Part shown: in pieces, positions 25,674 through 35,574 of the stretch
How positions within the stretch are numbered: the first letter of the stretch is position 1
Layout of the letters: the number at the start of each line of letters is the position of its first letter
Assembly (NCBI RefSeq): GCF_900103475.1
Contig: NZ_FNHG01000003.1
Span: 124,001 to 188,000 of the forward strand
Origin: Maricaulis salignorans
GTDB lineage: Bacteria > Pseudomonadota > Alphaproteobacteria > Caulobacterales > Maricaulaceae
DNA length: 64,000 bases
Direction: 5' to 3'
Notes under the pieces: model-generated
Database searches by the model: none
The model's input: only the letters and a program-made list of their open reading frames with translations
What the model was told of the DNA's origin: nothing
Program-made: the position numbers and the translations under genes

Positions 25674-26696
25674 CTACATGGCGCGGCGCGCTGTCCAGGT
25701 GGCAATGAGCGTCGCAATGAAGAGCAAAATCGCCCCGCCCTGGTGCGCCAGCGACAGGCCAAGCGGGACAACCGCCAGCAGGGCCGCAATGCCGAGCCCG
25801 ATCTGCGCAATCACCAGAGCTGGTAGAATGACCATGAAGGGTTTGAGAGCGACACGCGGCTCACGCCAGATCGCGACTGCAAATCCCAGCACGGCCAGCG
25901 CAACGAGATAGCCGGTCCAGCGATGGTTCATCTGCACCGCGGCGTGGCTCTCGAAAATCGCCTGCAGGAAAGGCAAGCCGGCGAGATAGTCCTCAGGCAC
26001 CAATTGACCGTTCATCAATGGCCAGGTGTTGTAGATGCGCCCGGCATCGAGGCCGGCAACAAATGCGCCCAGCATGATCTGGAGAAAGACCAGCACCAGC
26101 AGTGCGGCGGCGGCGCCAACGAGGCGGCCCTGGCGAACGGGCGGCGGCCCGGTGCGGGCCGTCAATCCAAACCAGACACAGGCGCCAAGGATCAGAAAGG
26201 CCATCCCCAGATGCACGGCCAGCCTGTACTGGCTGACATCAAGCCGGTCGACCAGACCACTGGCGACCATCCACCAGCCAATACCCCCCTGCAAAGCGCC
26301 CAGGCCCAGCAGGGCCAGCAGACGGGGTTTGAGATGGCCGCTGATCGAACCGCGCAGCCAGAACACCAGTAGCGGCAGGCCATACACGAGACCAATCATG
26401 CGGCCGAGCTGGCGATGCGCCCACTCCCACCAGAAGATGGTTTCATAGTCGACCAAGGTCATGGTCGAATTCTGCTCCTGGAATTCCGTCGTCTGCTGAT
26501 AGAGTCGGAAGGAGGCTTCCCAATCGGCCGCAGTCAGGGGCGGGATCGCGCCGGAGAGCGGCTTCCATTCCGTGATCGACAGACCGCTATCGGTCAGGCG
26601 CGTCGCGCCACCGACAAGGATCATGCCGCACACCATCAGGGCGACGATGAAAAGCCAGTTCGAGACCGCCTGGCTGGATGTGGAGCGATAGGACAT
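25674..26696 (-). CDS. ctaA: Heme A synthase (COX15/CtaA)
   Basis: CtaA oxidises the C8 methyl of heme O to a formyl group, making heme A for aa3-type cytochrome oxidases. The 340-residue inner-membrane protein has eight hydrophobic segments. Heme-ligand histidines lie in the family contexts WEWAHRQLGRMIG, VHLGMAF, MNHRWTGYLVAL and LAHQGGAILLF; GGATRLTDSGLSITEWKPLSGAIPPLT is the COX15 N-terminal signature. The type-2 (alphaproteobacterial/mitochondrial) form is indicated by the lack of the Cys pair found in Bacillus CtaA. It stands alone, apart from ctaB/cox genes. Confidence 0.94.
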   Translation of the reverse strand: MSYRSTSSQAVSNWLFIVALMVCGMILVGGATRLTDSGLSITEWKPLSGAIPPLTAADWEASFRLYQQTTEFQEQNSTMTLVDYETIFWWEWAHRQLGRMIGLVYGLPLLVFWLRGSISGHLKPRLLALLGLGALQGGIGWWMVASGLVDRLDVSQYRLAVHLGMAFLILGACVWFGLTARTGPPPVRQGRLVGAAAALLVLVFLQIMLGAFVAGLDAGRIYNTWPLMNGQLVPEDYLAGLPFLQAIFESHAAVQMNHRWTGYLVALAVLGFAVAIWREPRVALKPFMVILPALVIAQIGLGIAALLAVVPLGLSLAHQGGAILLFIATLIATWTARRAM

Positions 26697-26864
26697 GGAG
26701 CCTCCTGCGATGGAAGGCTTGGTAACGCATCACACGCCGGGGACAAGACGAAATGGCGGCGGTTTGATGTCGCAGGGCCAGCCAAACCGACCCGCTGGCC
26801 CACCGGCACGGGGAAATCTTCAGACTGGGAAATGATAGGTCAGGGTAATGACAGGTCAGGGAAA

Positions 26865-26941
26865 TGGTCGGAACGGCGAGATTCGAACTCGCGACCCCTC
26901 GCCCCCCAGGCGAGTGCGCTACCGGACTGCGCTACGCTCCG
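26865..26941 (-). tRNA. tRNA-Pro (anticodon GGG)
   Basis: The reverse complement begins CGGAGCGTAGCGCAGTCCGG and ends in encoded CCA (77 nt). The anticodon arm CTCGC-CTGGGGG-GCGAG gives anticodon GGG, reading CCC/CCU. T arm GAGTTCGAATCTC is intact. It lies between the MerR-type gene and ctaA. With tRNA-Pro(TGG) at 14121 this covers most Pro codons. Confidence 0.96.
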
Positions 26942-27047
26942 ACTTTCCTTGATCAGGCGGGCCAGAGCCAGCCTTAGCGGGGAAGCCGGTTATAGGCACA
27001 GCTCCCCGCCTCCGCAACTGCGCGTTCAGCGCAAAGGCAGGACGTGA

Positions 27048-27494
27048 CTATCGCGGCTCGAGAACGGATTTGAGCTTGGCCCGCGCCTCTTCCAGGTCGC
27101 GCAGGACATCGGCAATCCCGCGCTCCGGCTCGCCCGGTGGGAGCGGTGGGCGGGGCGGTGAAGCCGGCGCTTCGCTATCAGCGGCATCCACTGCAACCGG
27201 TTCACGCGTCACGCTGTGCGTGGCGGGGTCGAGCAGCGCAGCGACGCCGTTGTCGGCGATGAATTTGCGGGCACCCCTTATGGTGAAACCATCTTCATAG
27301 AGGAGACGTTTGATCCCGCGCAACAGCGCCAGATCGGCGGGGCGGTAAAAGCGGCGCCCGCCCGCCCGCTTGAGCGGGCTGATTTGCGGGAATTTGCTTT
27401 CCCAGAAACGCAAGACGTGCGCGGGCACTTCAAGCTCTTCGGCAGCCTCGCCAATGGTCCGGAACGCGTCCGGAGATTTCTCTGTGACCGACAT
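27048..27494 (-). CDS. MerR family transcriptional regulator
   Basis: A 148-residue regulator with an N-terminal MerR-type winged helix ([67 protein letters not shown] residues, about 11-78). It then has a Pro/Ala-rich linker and a short C-terminal helix ([19 protein letters not shown]) likely for dimerisation. It lacks the Cys ligands of metal sensors. This short MerR is conserved downstream of ihfA in alphaproteobacteria, and here the gap to ihfA is 35 bases on the same strand. No effector is known to me. Confidence 0.9.
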   Translation of the reverse strand: MSVTEKSPDAFRTIGEAAEELEVPAHVLRFWESKFPQISPLKRAGGRRFYRPADLALLRGIKRLLYEDGFTIRGARKFIADNGVAALLDPATHSVTREPVAVDAADSEAPASPPRPPLPPGEPERGIADVLRDLEEARAKLKSVLEPR

Positions 27495-27529
27495 ATTTGT
27501 CTCGCGCCGGCCTTCGGCTCAAACCGTGA

Positions 27530-27835
27530 CTAGTCTTTCGACAGAGCCGAGTCGACGCGCTCCTTGAGCACCTGGGAAGGCTTGAAGACCAGGACACGCC
27601 TGGCTTCGATCGGCACTTCAATCCCCGTCTTCGGATTGCGCCCGACCCGGCCACGCTTGTCGCGCAACAGGAAAGACCCGAAGGATGAGAGTTTCACCGA
27701 ATGTCCCGATGCCAGGGTGTCCGACATCAAAGCGAGTACCGACTGCACCAGGTCTGCCGATTCCTGTCGGGACAAACCGACTTCCCGGTAGACGGCCTCA
27801 GCCAGATCTGCACGCGTTAAAGTTTTATCTGACAT
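27530..27835 (-). CDS. ihfA: Integration host factor subunit alpha
   Basis: IHF bends DNA sharply in replication, recombination and transcription. The 101-residue protein has [52 protein letters not shown] (beta-arm, with the Pro that intercalates in NPKTG) and the C-terminal [11 protein letters not shown]. The ATG at 27835 gives the standard length; an open frame continues upstream without homology. It follows fabH on the same strand after 97 bases and precedes the merR-type gene. The usual partner ihfB is not in the window. Confidence 0.93.
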   Translation of the reverse strand: MSDKTLTRADLAEAVYREVGLSRQESADLVQSVLALMSDTLASGHSVKLSSFGSFLLRDKRGRVGRNPKTGIEVPIEARRVLVFKPSQVLKERVDSALSKD

Positions 27836-27932
27836 AGTAATCCCCAAATCAGAGTCCTGAGTTAAGCCCGCATTGGCTTGCGGGTCAACGCCAAGGTCTT
27901 GGTTAGGCGTGTGAAACCAGTAATAATTGATA

Positions 27933-28913
27933 TCACACCCGCGCCAGCACGGCACCCCAGGTGAATCCACCGCCCAGTGCTTCCATCAAAACCAGGTCGC
28001 CAGGCTTGATCCGCCCGTCCTGTACCGCGCGGTCAAAAGCGAGTGGTACCGAAGCTGCCGACGTATTGCCGTGATCGGCAACCGTGGAGATGACCTTGTG
28101 CGTCGGGATGGAGAGGCGCCGGGCGACGCCTTCCAAAATGCGCTGATTGGCCTGGTGCGGGACGAACCAGTCGATATCGGCAATCTTGATCCCGGTCCGT
28201 GTCGCGATCGTGCTCATGGACTCCGCGATATTGGTCACCGCATGGCGGAAGACCTGATTACCCAGCATGCGCAGATGCCCGACCGTGCCGGTCGAGGATG
28301 GCCCGCCATCAACGTGCAGCAAATCCTTGAAGCGGCCGTCTGAACGCAGATAGGTCGCCAGGATACCGGGCTCGGTGGCGGCATCGCCCCCGGGCTCCTG
28401 CGCCTGCAGGACCATCGCTCCGGCGCCATCGCCGAACAGGACGCAGGTCGAGCGATCGGTCCAGTCGAGAATGCGCGACATGGTCTCCGCGCCGACCACC
28501 AACACGTTTTGAGCCTGGCCCCGGGCGATAAAATTATCAGCGATGGTCAGCCCATAGATGAAACCGGAACATACAGCCTGGACATCAAAGGCAGCGCCTC
28601 CGCTGACACCGAGTCGGGCCTGGAGCAGGGTCGCGGTCGAGGGGAATGTGAAATCCGGCGTCGTGGTCCCGACGATGATCAGATCGATATCATCCGGGGT
28701 CAGGCCAGCCTGCTCAATCGCACGGCGCGACGCGATTTCCGCCAGGTCGCAGGTTGTCTCGTCGTCGGCCGCGATGTGGCGCTGACGGATACCCGTACGC
28801 TCACGGATCCAGCTATCGCTGGTATCAACCATGTTCGAGAGCTCGTCATTGGACAAAATCCGGTCCGGCAAATAGGAGCCTACCCCGGCAATACGCGCTC
28901 TCAATTCACTCAT
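27933..28913 (-). CDS. fabH: 3-oxoacyl-[ACP] synthase III (KAS III)
   Basis: FabH condenses acetyl-CoA with malonyl-ACP to begin fatty-acid synthesis. The 326-residue protein has the KAS III triad Cys115 ([12 protein letters not shown]), His253 ([11 protein letters not shown]) and Asn283 ([10 protein letters not shown]), plus [10 protein letters not shown] for CoA binding. The start codon overlaps the plsX stop by ATGA. The plsX-fabH-ihfA order is conserved in alphaproteobacteria and links phospholipid and fatty-acid initiation. Confidence 0.96.
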   Translation of the reverse strand: MSELRARIAGVGSYLPDRILSNDELSNMVDTSDSWIRERTGIRQRHIAADDETTCDLAEIASRRAIEQAGLTPDDIDLIIVGTTTPDFTFPSTATLLQARLGVSGGAAFDVQAVCSGFIYGLTIADNFIARGQAQNVLVVGAETMSRILDWTDRSTCVLFGDGAGAMVLQAQEPGGDAATEPGILATYLRSDGRFKDLLHVDGGPSSTGTVGHLRMLGNQVFRHAVTNIAESMSTIATRTGIKIADIDWFVPHQANQRILEGVARRLSIPTHKVISTVADHGNTSAASVPLAFDRAVQDGRIKPGDLVLMEALGGGFTWGAVLARV

Positions 28914-29965
28914 GACGCCGCAGCGATATCCTGTTCTTCGAAGCTCGCAAACTTATCCAGATTCTTGCGAATCTGGCTCATGAAATCACTCTTCGCCATC
29001 ACCTGGGCCAGACCGAGCGCCGAGGCAAAGCCCTCGCCATCGGCGCCGCCATGGCTCTTGACCACAATCCCCTTCAGCCCGAGCAGGACACCGCCATTGA
29101 TATAGCGCGGGTCCATCCGCCGCTTCAGTCGGTCCAGCGCGCCCAGCGCCAACAGGCCAGCTGCCAGCTTGGCGAAGAACGAGCTCGTCAACGCTTCACG
29201 CACCCAGCCCGCAACAAGGCGAGCGGTGCCCTCGGCGGTCTTCAGCGCGATATTGCCGGTGAAGCCGTCGGTGACAACGACATCAATGATGCCGGCGCTG
29301 ATATCATTGCCTTCGATGAAGCCCTTATAGGCCATGTCGAGACCGGAATTACGGATCAGGCCGTCGGCTTCGCGGACGATATCATTACCCTTGAGCTCTT
29401 CCTGGCCAACATTGAGCAGGCCGACACTCGGGTGTTCGCCGCCAAAGACGGCACGGTGATAGGCCTCGCCCATAATCGCGAACTCGACCAGCTGGGTCGC
29501 TCCGCACTGCACATTGGCTCCAACGTCGAGCACGACGGTATGCCCTTTGGGGGTCGGCCAGTTCGCGGAGATTGCAGGGCGATGAATGCCCTTTTTCATC
29601 CGCAGGATAACTTTTGAAATCGCCATCAGCGCACCGGTATTTCCCGATGAGACAACGGCATGGGCCTCGCCAGACTTGACGCTCTGGATAGCGTTCCACA
29701 TCGAGGATCCGCGTGCCCGGCGCACAGCCTCGGCAGGCTTGTCGGTCATCTGGACCAGGGTATCTGAATGACGCAATTCACATACAGCGGCCACCTTGGG
29801 ATGCTTTAACAGCAAGGGCCCAAGCGCCGCTTCATCGCCGTGGAGCAAATAACGGGTCTGGCGCTCAGGCCAGCGCTTGAGCGCGTACCCGATCCCCTCG
29901 ACCACAGCCTTGGGACCCAGATCGCCACCCATGGCGTCTACGGAAATGATTATTTCAGCGTTCAT
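28910..29965 (-). CDS. plsX: Phosphate acyltransferase PlsX
   Basis: PlsX makes acyl-phosphate from acyl-ACP for PlsY, the first step of phosphatidic acid synthesis. The 351-residue protein has IISVDAMGGDLGPKAVVEG at the N-terminus, then VSSGNTGALMAIS, VLDVGANVQC, GLLNVGQEELKGND, VVTDGFTGNIALKTAEG and LLGLKGIVVKSHGGAD. The ATG at 29965 is chosen because homologues start just before IIISVDAMGG; an in-frame ATG at 29986 is possible. The 3' end overlaps fabH by ATGA. Upstream is the cytochrome bc1 chaperone gene; the DUF177 (YceD) and rpmF genes often found here in related bacteria are absent. Confidence 0.95.
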   Translation of the reverse strand: MNAEIIISVDAMGGDLGPKAVVEGIGYALKRWPERQTRYLLHGDEAALGPLLLKHPKVAAVCELRHSDTLVQMTDKPAEAVRRARGSSMWNAIQSVKSGEAHAVVSSGNTGALMAISKVILRMKKGIHRPAISANWPTPKGHTVVLDVGANVQCGATQLVEFAIMGEAYHRAVFGGEHPSVGLLNVGQEELKGNDIVREADGLIRNSGLDMAYKGFIEGNDISAGIIDVVVTDGFTGNIALKTAEGTARLVAGWVREALTSSFFAKLAAGLLALGALDRLKRRMDPRYINGGVLLGLKGIVVKSHGGADGEGFASALGLAQVMAKSDFMSQIRKNLDKFASFEEQDIAAAS

Positions 29966-30060
29966 AGACAAACAAATCTGTCCCAAACGACGGCTTCAGC
30001 CGCCGGACGATGGCGGAACTTAGCCGATGACCGATGAGATGCAACACGTGAACTCGGTTG

Positions 30061-30594
30061 TCAGGGAGCAAGCAAAGCCGGCAATTCGCCCTGCGCCAGT
30101 GCCACCCCGCCTGTTTCATCAAGGGCGGCGACCACTGTCCGGACATACCGCGCAAGCGCTGCGGCCCGCGGATCAACGGAGTCAGCGGCCAGAAGGTTGC
30201 GCGACAGGGCCAGCTCAAGCGCCGCCGGATCCGCGTCGTCCAGTGCGCTGGCATAGCTTTGCGACCGACCATAAAAACCCTCGGCCATGAATCGCACCTT
30301 CTTGCCGACACCGGAATCACCGACACCGAGTTCGCGCATGGCGATATCGAAATCCTCGAACATGGTGTCAAACGCGATCTGGCTCACCGCCCGCCCGGCC
30401 TCACCGCCATCCCGTCGCAGGATTCGGATCGCCAGTGCCGTATGCAGCAGGATGAGTTCCAGCCGTCCTTCAAGCGTATCGGGCACACCCGCCTCGCCAT
30501 ACAAGGCCGGCTGCCGCGCCGCCTGTACAAGGGCAAGGTAGAGTGCCTTCCCGATCGCCTTTTCAGGCCGCCGCCTGAACCAGTTCCGCCACAT
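30061..30594 (-). CDS. Ubiquinol-cytochrome c chaperone (Cbp3-like)
   Basis: A 177-residue protein of the ubiquinol-cytochrome c chaperone family, related to yeast Cbp3, which assists cytochrome b maturation in the bc1 complex. Supporting blocks are ALYLALVQAARQPALYGEAGVPDTLEGRLELILLHTALAIRILRR, FDTMFEDFDIAMRELGVGDSGVGKKVRFMAEGFYGR and DPRAAALARYV. The gene is divergent from bamE across about 100 bases, and upstream of plsX on the same strand, the usual alphaproteobacterial location. Confidence 0.9.
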   Translation of the reverse strand: MWRNWFRRRPEKAIGKALYLALVQAARQPALYGEAGVPDTLEGRLELILLHTALAIRILRRDGGEAGRAVSQIAFDTMFEDFDIAMRELGVGDSGVGKKVRFMAEGFYGRSQSYASALDDADPAALELALSRNLLAADSVDPRAAALARYVRTVVAALDETGGVALAQGELPALLAP

Positions 30595-30694
30595 GTGATC
30601 GGGGCTCCCTAATCTTCGGGCTTGAAGCTAAGCTGCACCTTGTTTAGGTCAAGGTTGGCATACAGACCGCCGGTGCGGTCTCGAGGAGTGTTTC

Positions 30695-31192
30695 ATGAGC
30701 CGTCGCGTTCGCCTGTCCATTTTGATTGCCGCCTGCGCCCTGGGCGCTTCGGCATGCAATCCGATCCTTCGTTCCCACGGCTATCGCTACACGCTCGGCC
30801 AGGAACCCTCGATCATGCCCGACGAGGACTCGCGCGATTCGGTCATGCAGCGGCTTGGCAATCCATCCATGCGCGGTACTTTCGACGAGAACACCTGGTT
30901 CTATGTCTCGGCAACACGCGAATCCCTGGCTTATCTGCGCCCGGTGACACGCGACCGCCGTATCGTCGCCATCCGCTTCAATGACGAGACCGGCATGGTG
31001 ACCGATGTCGTCGAATACACGCTCGAAGACGGTCGCATGGTTGATTATGTCAGCCGCGAGACCCCGACCCGGGGCCGTGAGCTGAGCCTGCTCGAGCAAT
31101 TGCTCGGCAATATCGGCCGCCTGCCCGGTCAGCAATTCGGCGGCGAGGAAAACCTCCCCGGCGGCGCTGGCGGACCACGCCGCAACCAGTAA
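30695..31192 (+). CDS. bamE: Outer-membrane protein assembly factor BamE (SmpA/OmlA lipoprotein)
   Basis: BamE is a lipoprotein partner of the BamA outer-membrane insertase. The 165-residue product has a lipoprotein signal with lipobox LGASAC (Cys at 21), then the SmpA/OmlA domain: HGYRYTLGQEPSIMPDEDSRDSVMQRLGNPSMRGTFDENTWFYVS and RRIVAIRFNDETGMVTDVVEYTLEDG. The C-terminal ~45 residues are a low-complexity Gly/Pro tail with QLLGNIGRLPGQ, typical of alphaproteobacterial BamE. It is divergent from the Cbp3-like gene and ends in a strong terminator. Confidence 0.93.
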   Translation: MSRRVRLSILIAACALGASACNPILRSHGYRYTLGQEPSIMPDEDSRDSVMQRLGNPSMRGTFDENTWFYVSATRESLAYLRPVTRDRRIVAIRFNDETGMVTDVVEYTLEDGRMVDYVSRETPTRGRELSLLEQLLGNIGRLPGQQFGGEENLPGGAGGPRRNQ

Positions 31193-31213
31193 CGGGTTCC
31201 AGAACCAGACATG

Positions 31214-31247
31214 AGAAAAGCCCCGGTCCTGCGACCGGGGCTTTTCT
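31214..31247. terminator. Bidirectional terminator between bamE and hppA
   Basis: A perfect 15-bp stem (AGAAAAGCCCCGGTC and its complement, loop CTGC) carries A/T tracts on both sides, so it can end transcription of bamE on the plus strand and of hppA on the minus strand. It sits 22 bases after the bamE stop and 54 bases after the hppA stop. Confidence 0.92.
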
Positions 31248-31301
31248 CTGTGTGATAATGAGCGTGCGGGCAGGACGCAAAGCGCCCTGCCCGGATCCGC
31301 T

Positions 31302-33389
31302 CTAGCGGGCCAGGAAGGCCAGCAGCAAGAGTGCCACGATATTCGTGATCTTGATCATCGGATTGACCGCAGGACCGGCTGTATCCTTGTAAGGATCGCC
31401 GACGGTGTCACCGGTAATGGCGGCCTTGTGGGCTTCAGAGCCCTTGCCGCCATGATTACCGTCTTCGATGTATTTCTTGGCATTGTCCCAGGCGCCGCCG
31501 CCAACAGTCATCGAGACTGCAACGAAGAGACCATTGACGATCACACCCATCAGCATGGCGCCGACAGCTGCGAGGGCCTGTTCCTGGCCGGCGAGCGCGT
31601 CGATCGCAAAGTAGAGCACGATCGGCGAGAGCACTGGAAGGAGGGACGGCACGATCATTTCACGGATCGCGGCCTTGGTCAGGATATCCACGGCGCGGCC
31701 ATAATCAGGCTTTGCCTTGTATTCCATGATCCCCGGAATTTCCCGGAACTGGCGACGAACCTCGGCGACAACGGCACCTGCAGCCCGGCCAACCGCCATC
31801 ATCGACATGCCGCCGAACAGGTAAGGCAAAAGCCCACCGAACAGGAGGCCGACGATGACATAGGGGTTCTTCAGGGAGAAGTCGGGTGCGAGGTGGAGCA
31901 GGTGTTCCACATCGGTCGTATAGGCCGCAAACAGCACCAGCGCGCCAAGGCCGGCGGAACCAATGGCATAGCCCTTGGTCACGGCCTTGGTGGTATTGCC
32001 GACCGCATCAAGCGTATCGGTGGTGTTGCGCACGCTTTCATCAAGCCCGGCCATTTCGGCGATACCGCCGGCATTGTCCGTGACAGGACCAAAGGCATCG
32101 AGTGCCACGATGACACCGGCCAGAGCCAGCATGGTGGTGACCGAGATCGCAATGCCGAACAGACCGGCCAGCGAATAGGTCGCGATAATACCGGCAATGA
32201 TGATCAATGCCGGGATTGCCGTGGCTTCAAGCGAAACGGCCAGACCCTGGATGACATTGGTACCGTGACCGGAAACCGAGGCTTCCGCCACCGAACGCAC
32301 CGGGCGGTATTCCGTGCCGGTATAGTATTCGGTGATCCAGATGATCGCGCCGGTGACGGCCAGACCAACGAGGCCGGAGAAGAACAGGTTCTGCCCCGTA
32401 ATCATCAGGCCGGAGACTTCGGCGATATCACCCATCCCGTTTGGCAGGAAATAGTCAGTGACCAGCCACAGGCCGCCAACCGACAGAACACCGGCGGCGA
32501 TCAGGCCCTTGTAGAGGGCGCCCATCACATTGGTGCCCTTGCCCAGGCGGACAAAGAAGGTGCCGATGATCGAGGTCACAATGCAGATCGCTGCGATGGC
32601 GAGCGGGTAAAGCATCATGATGACGCCGAGCTCGCCGGTGAAGAAGATCGAGGCCAGAACCATGGTCGCGACGATGGTCACGGCATAGGTTTCGAACAGA
32701 TCCGCTGCCATACCGGCACAATCGCCAACATTGTCGCCGACATTATCGGCAATCGTGGCCGGGTTGCGTGGATCGTCTTCAGGGATACCTGCTTCAATCT
32801 TGCCGACCATGTCGCCGCCGACATCCGCACCCTTGGTGAAGATACCGCCACCGAGACGCGCGAAGATCGAGATCAGCGATGCACCGAAACCAAGCGCGAC
32901 GAGGGAATCGACGACCATGCGGTCAGCCGATTCGAAGCCCATCAGATTGGTCAGGATCCAGAAATATCCAGCGACACCCAGCAGGGCGAGGCCCGCCACC
33001 AGCATGCCGGTGATCGCACCGGAGCGGAAGGCGATGTCCAGACCGGCCGCCAGGCTTTTGCTCGCAGCCTGGGTCGTGCGCACATTGGCGCGAACCGAGA
33101 CCAGCATGCCGATAAAGCCGGCCGCGCCGGACAGGATGGCACCAACAAAAAAGCCGGCAGAAACCTGCCAGCCTAGGAAAAACGCGATCAGGACGCCAAC
33201 GACAATGCCGACCATTGCGATGGTGGTGTATTGGCGCTTGAGATAGGCGTTAGCGCCTTCCTGGATGGCCGATGCAATTTCCTGCATCTTCTCTGTTCCG
33301 GCACTCTCCTTCATCAAACGTTGCGTCTGAACGACGCCGTAGATGAGCGCGAGAATGGCCGCTGCAATTGCTAGTAAAAGCATGTTCAT
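31302..33389 (-). CDS. hppA: Membrane-bound H+-translocating pyrophosphatase, K+-independent type
   Basis: This integral membrane enzyme couples pyrophosphate hydrolysis to proton pumping. The 695-residue protein has about 16 transmembrane segments. The substrate-binding [25 protein letters not shown] loop, the acidic [13 protein letters not shown] motif and the C-terminal [20 protein letters not shown] are canonical. Lys468 in [10 protein letters not shown] marks the K+-insensitive subfamily (K+-dependent enzymes have Ala there). The ATG at 33389 is preferred; the frame is open to 33449. It is monocistronic with a strong terminator. The enzyme recycles biosynthetic PPi into proton-motive force. 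Confidence 0.96.
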   Translation of the reverse strand: MNMLLLAIAAAILALIYGVVQTQRLMKESAGTEKMQEIASAIQEGANAYLKRQYTTIAMVGIVVGVLIAFFLGWQVSAGFFVGAILSGAAGFIGMLVSVRANVRTTQAASKSLAAGLDIAFRSGAITGMLVAGLALLGVAGYFWILTNLMGFESADRMVVDSLVALGFGASLISIFARLGGGIFTKGADVGGDMVGKIEAGIPEDDPRNPATIADNVGDNVGDCAGMAADLFETYAVTIVATMVLASIFFTGELGVIMMLYPLAIAAICIVTSIIGTFFVRLGKGTNVMGALYKGLIAAGVLSVGGLWLVTDYFLPNGMGDIAEVSGLMITGQNLFFSGLVGLAVTGAIIWITEYYTGTEYRPVRSVAEASVSGHGTNVIQGLAVSLEATAIPALIIIAGIIATYSLAGLFGIAISVTTMLALAGVIVALDAFGPVTDNAGGIAEMAGLDESVRNTTDTLDAVGNTTKAVTKGYAIGSAGLGALVLFAAYTTDVEHLLHLAPDFSLKNPYVIVGLLFGGLLPYLFGGMSMMAVGRAAGAVVAEVRRQFREIPGIMEYKAKPDYGRAVDILTKAAIREMIVPSLLPVLSPIVLYFAIDALAGQEQALAAVGAMLMGVIVNGLFVAVSMTVGGGAWDNAKKYIEDGNHGGKGSEAHKAAITGDTVGDPYKDTAGPAVNPMIKITNIVALLLLAFLAR

Positions 33390-33579
33390 GGCAGGTAGCC
33401 CCGTTTTTATTTCTGCGGATTGGTCGAGAAAGGAAACGGGAAAGCACAAACGTGAGAATCACGTCGACCTATTTCATACCTCCCCGATAGGCCGGACTAT
33501 GCCCAAAGCCTTCGAAGGGCGCAACACGCCTTGTGGAGAGATTGGAATGTGGACGGCCAGGGCCGTCCAGACAGCAGGA

Positions 33580-34080
33580 TTAGCGCCGCAGCATGCGGGT
33601 ATCCTCGCCGCTCAACCGGATTTCGGCGATAGCCGATGCGCCATAATAATCACGGAGCACGGCCGTCCAGACCTGGGTGGCCAGATCACGGTTGAGACTG
33701 GACCCTTCAGCATTGGACAAGGATATTCTTGACGCTGCGCGCACCATGGCATCGAGGGCGAAATGGGTCCGCTCCTGCATGGTCCAGATATTCTGACCGT
33801 CCCCGGCGCGCACATGCACGCGCACATAGGCATAGCCGGTCAGTCGGCCATTGACCGAGAGCGGCGCAACAACAGCGGGAAGCGTGAAGACGCGAGGATC
33901 TTCCAGCATCTCATCCTCGGCTGCGGACTCCTCATCGGCTTCAGACGCAGGCAGATGAAACAGGGTCAAAAACCGGTTCACGGGGCCGGAATTGTCGGAC
34001 CCGCCACCACCACCGCCGCCGCTCGCCAGCGCTGTTGAAGCGAAACAGGCAGACAGGACTATCGCCAGGAAAATACGCAT
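33580..34080 (-). CDS. Small exported protein of unknown function
   Basis: A 166-residue protein with a signal peptide (MRIFLAIVLSACFASTALA) and a mature N-terminus of seven consecutive glycines, then an acidic stretch. The rest (VFTLPAVVAPLSVNGRLTGYAYVRVHVRAGDGQNIWTMQERTHFALDAMVRAA, SLNRDLATQVWTAVLRDYYG) vaguely recalls the periplasmic domain of FliL-like proteins, but I do not recognise the family with confidence. The ATG at 34080 places the signal at the start. It follows thiL on the same strand after 39 bases and may be the last gene of the glyA-rib-thiL transcript. Confidence 0.7.
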   Translation of the reverse strand: MRIFLAIVLSACFASTALASGGGGGGGSDNSGPVNRFLTLFHLPASEADEESAAEDEMLEDPRVFTLPAVVAPLSVNGRLTGYAYVRVHVRAGDGQNIWTMQERTHFALDAMVRAASRISLSNAEGSSLNRDLATQVWTAVLRDYYGASAIAEIRLSGEDTRMLRR

Positions 34081-34119
34081 GATCACCTCACCTTGAGCGT
34101 GGATCATGCCAGAGGCGCG

Positions 34120-35088
34120 TCAAAAATGCGTGAATCCGCCTGCGCCGGTCTCCATCACCTCACCATCCGCCCCCAGCAGGGCGATCCCCTGCCCTTGGGT
34201 GACGGCTCCGATCCGGGTCAGAACCAGGCCGATCCGGGGGCCGAGGGCCTCGATGGCGGCGCGGCAATCCTGCGGCGCGCAGAACAGTAATTCATAATCA
34301 TCACCGCCCGTCACCAGCGCAGTGAGGCCAGCGCCGGGGGCTTCCTGCAGCCAGCGGCGAGCTTGAAGGGAAAGCGGGATTTCGCTCGCTTGAAGCTCCA
34401 GCCGAACGCCACTGACAGCGGCGATATGGCCACCATCCGCGATCAGCCCGTCGGAGACGTCCAGACAGGCCGAGGCCAGCCCGCGCAGCGCGACGCCAAG
34501 CTCCAGCCGCGGTTCTGGACGGCGATAGCGCTCAAGCAGAACAGGGTCTGCGGCCAGCTCGCCTCGGGCAATTGCCAGCCCCAGCATGGCGTCGCCGATC
34601 GTGCCAGAGACCCAGACATCCTCACCGGCCCGTGCACCGCGGCGTAGCAGCGCTGCCCCGACGGGAACCTGTCCCAGCAGGGTCAGGCTGATCGTCAGCG
34701 GGCCAGGGCCTGACGTTGTATCACCGCCGAGCAAGGCAAGGCCGAACCTGTCCTGGGCGCTGGCGAGGCCGTCAACGAAGCGGTCGCGCCAGGCCTGGGT
34801 GACGCCCCTTGGCCAGGCTATCGAGCTGAGATAGCCGAGCGGCTCGGCCCCCATCGCGGCGAGATCGGACAGATTGCTTCGCAGCGCGCGTTCGGCGGCG
34901 ATTTCCGGCGGATCGGTTTTAAGGAAATGAACGCCCGCCACCAGCATGTCGGAGGCCGCCACAATCTGGCAACCGGGAGCCGGCGTCAGGACGGCCGCAT
35001 CATCGGTCAGGTCAAGCGCGGCCGGATGGCCGCGGGCGAGCGGGGCCAGACGCGTTCGAATGAAACCGAACTCGCCGCTGCCCGCCAT
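34120..35088 (-). CDS. thiL: Thiamine-monophosphate kinase
   Basis: ThiL phosphorylates thiamine monophosphate to the active diphosphate. The 322-residue protein has GSGEFGFIRTRLAPLARGHPAALDLTDDAAVL (nucleotide and Mg2+ site), VAGVHFLKTDPPEIAAERALRSNLSDLAAMGAEP, ALLGGDTTSGPGPLTIS and CLDVSDGLIADGGHIAAVSGV. This is the end of the conserved rib-nusB-thiL cluster; nusB ends three bases before it. Confidence 0.95.
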   Translation of the reverse strand: MAGSGEFGFIRTRLAPLARGHPAALDLTDDAAVLTPAPGCQIVAASDMLVAGVHFLKTDPPEIAAERALRSNLSDLAAMGAEPLGYLSSIAWPRGVTQAWRDRFVDGLASAQDRFGLALLGGDTTSGPGPLTISLTLLGQVPVGAALLRRGARAGEDVWVSGTIGDAMLGLAIARGELAADPVLLERYRRPEPRLELGVALRGLASACLDVSDGLIADGGHIAAVSGVRLELQASEIPLSLQARRWLQEAPGAGLTALVTGGDDYELLFCAPQDCRAAIEALGPRIGLVLTRIGAVTQGQGIALLGADGEVMETGAGGFTHF

Positions 35089-35091
35089 CCC

Positions 35092-35574
35092 TCAGAGCTC
35101 GCCGGGACGAGCCTGGCGCGCGCACTTGTCGAGCGCGGCATTGACGAATTTCGGCTCGGAACCCTCGAAGAAGGCATGGGCGACATCAACATATTCATCG
35201 ATGACAACGCGGGCTGGCACATCGGTTTTTTCAAATAGTTCATAGCCGCCCGACCGCAGGATCGCGCGCACGGTCGCGTCGAGGCGCTCGAGGCGCCAGC
35301 CCTCGGCCAGCAGCGCATTGATCGCCAGATCAACCGTCGCCTGCCTGGTGACGACGCCCGCAACCAGGGCGTCGAAGAAGTCTTCGTCGGCTTCGACAAA
35401 ATCGGCGCTCTCGCCTTCATGCCCGAAGCGGTGCTCGCGAAACTCGGCGATCACATCGGCGGCGCCGCGTCCGGAAATTTCCATCTGGTACAGGGCCTGG
35501 ACGGCTGCAAGCCGGGCTGCCCGGCGCAGGCGCGCGCGGTTGTCCGACGGGGTCTCATTGTTCTGCGCGCTCAT
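35092..35574 (-). CDS. nusB: Transcription antitermination factor NusB
   Basis: NusB with NusE/S10 binds boxA RNA for rRNA antitermination. The 160-residue helical protein contains RRAARLAAVQALYQMEISG, EADEDFFDALVAGVVTRQATVDLAINALLAEGWRLERLDATVRAILRSGGYELF and PARVVIDEYVDVAHAFFEGSEPKFVNAALDK, all standard. Its start overlaps the ribH stop; ribH-nusB coupling is conserved widely. Confidence 0.95.
   Translation of the reverse strand: MSAQNNETPSDNRARLRRAARLAAVQALYQMEISGRGAADVIAEFREHRFGHEGESADFVEADEDFFDALVAGVVTRQATVDLAINALLAEGWRLERLDATVRAILRSGGYELFEKTDVPARVVIDEYVDVAHAFFEGSEPKFVNAALDKCARQARPGEL

Noticed and set aside
31428-33176. 582-codon plus-strand open frame opposite hppA
   Set aside because: It lies entirely antisense to a well-supported H+-pyrophosphatase, and its low-complexity His/Asp/Gly/Arg composition is what high-GC third-codon bias produces on the opposite strand.
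33550-33569. GGACGGCC/GGCCGTCC hairpin as a terminator
   Set aside because: The loop is only two bases and no T-run follows on either strand.
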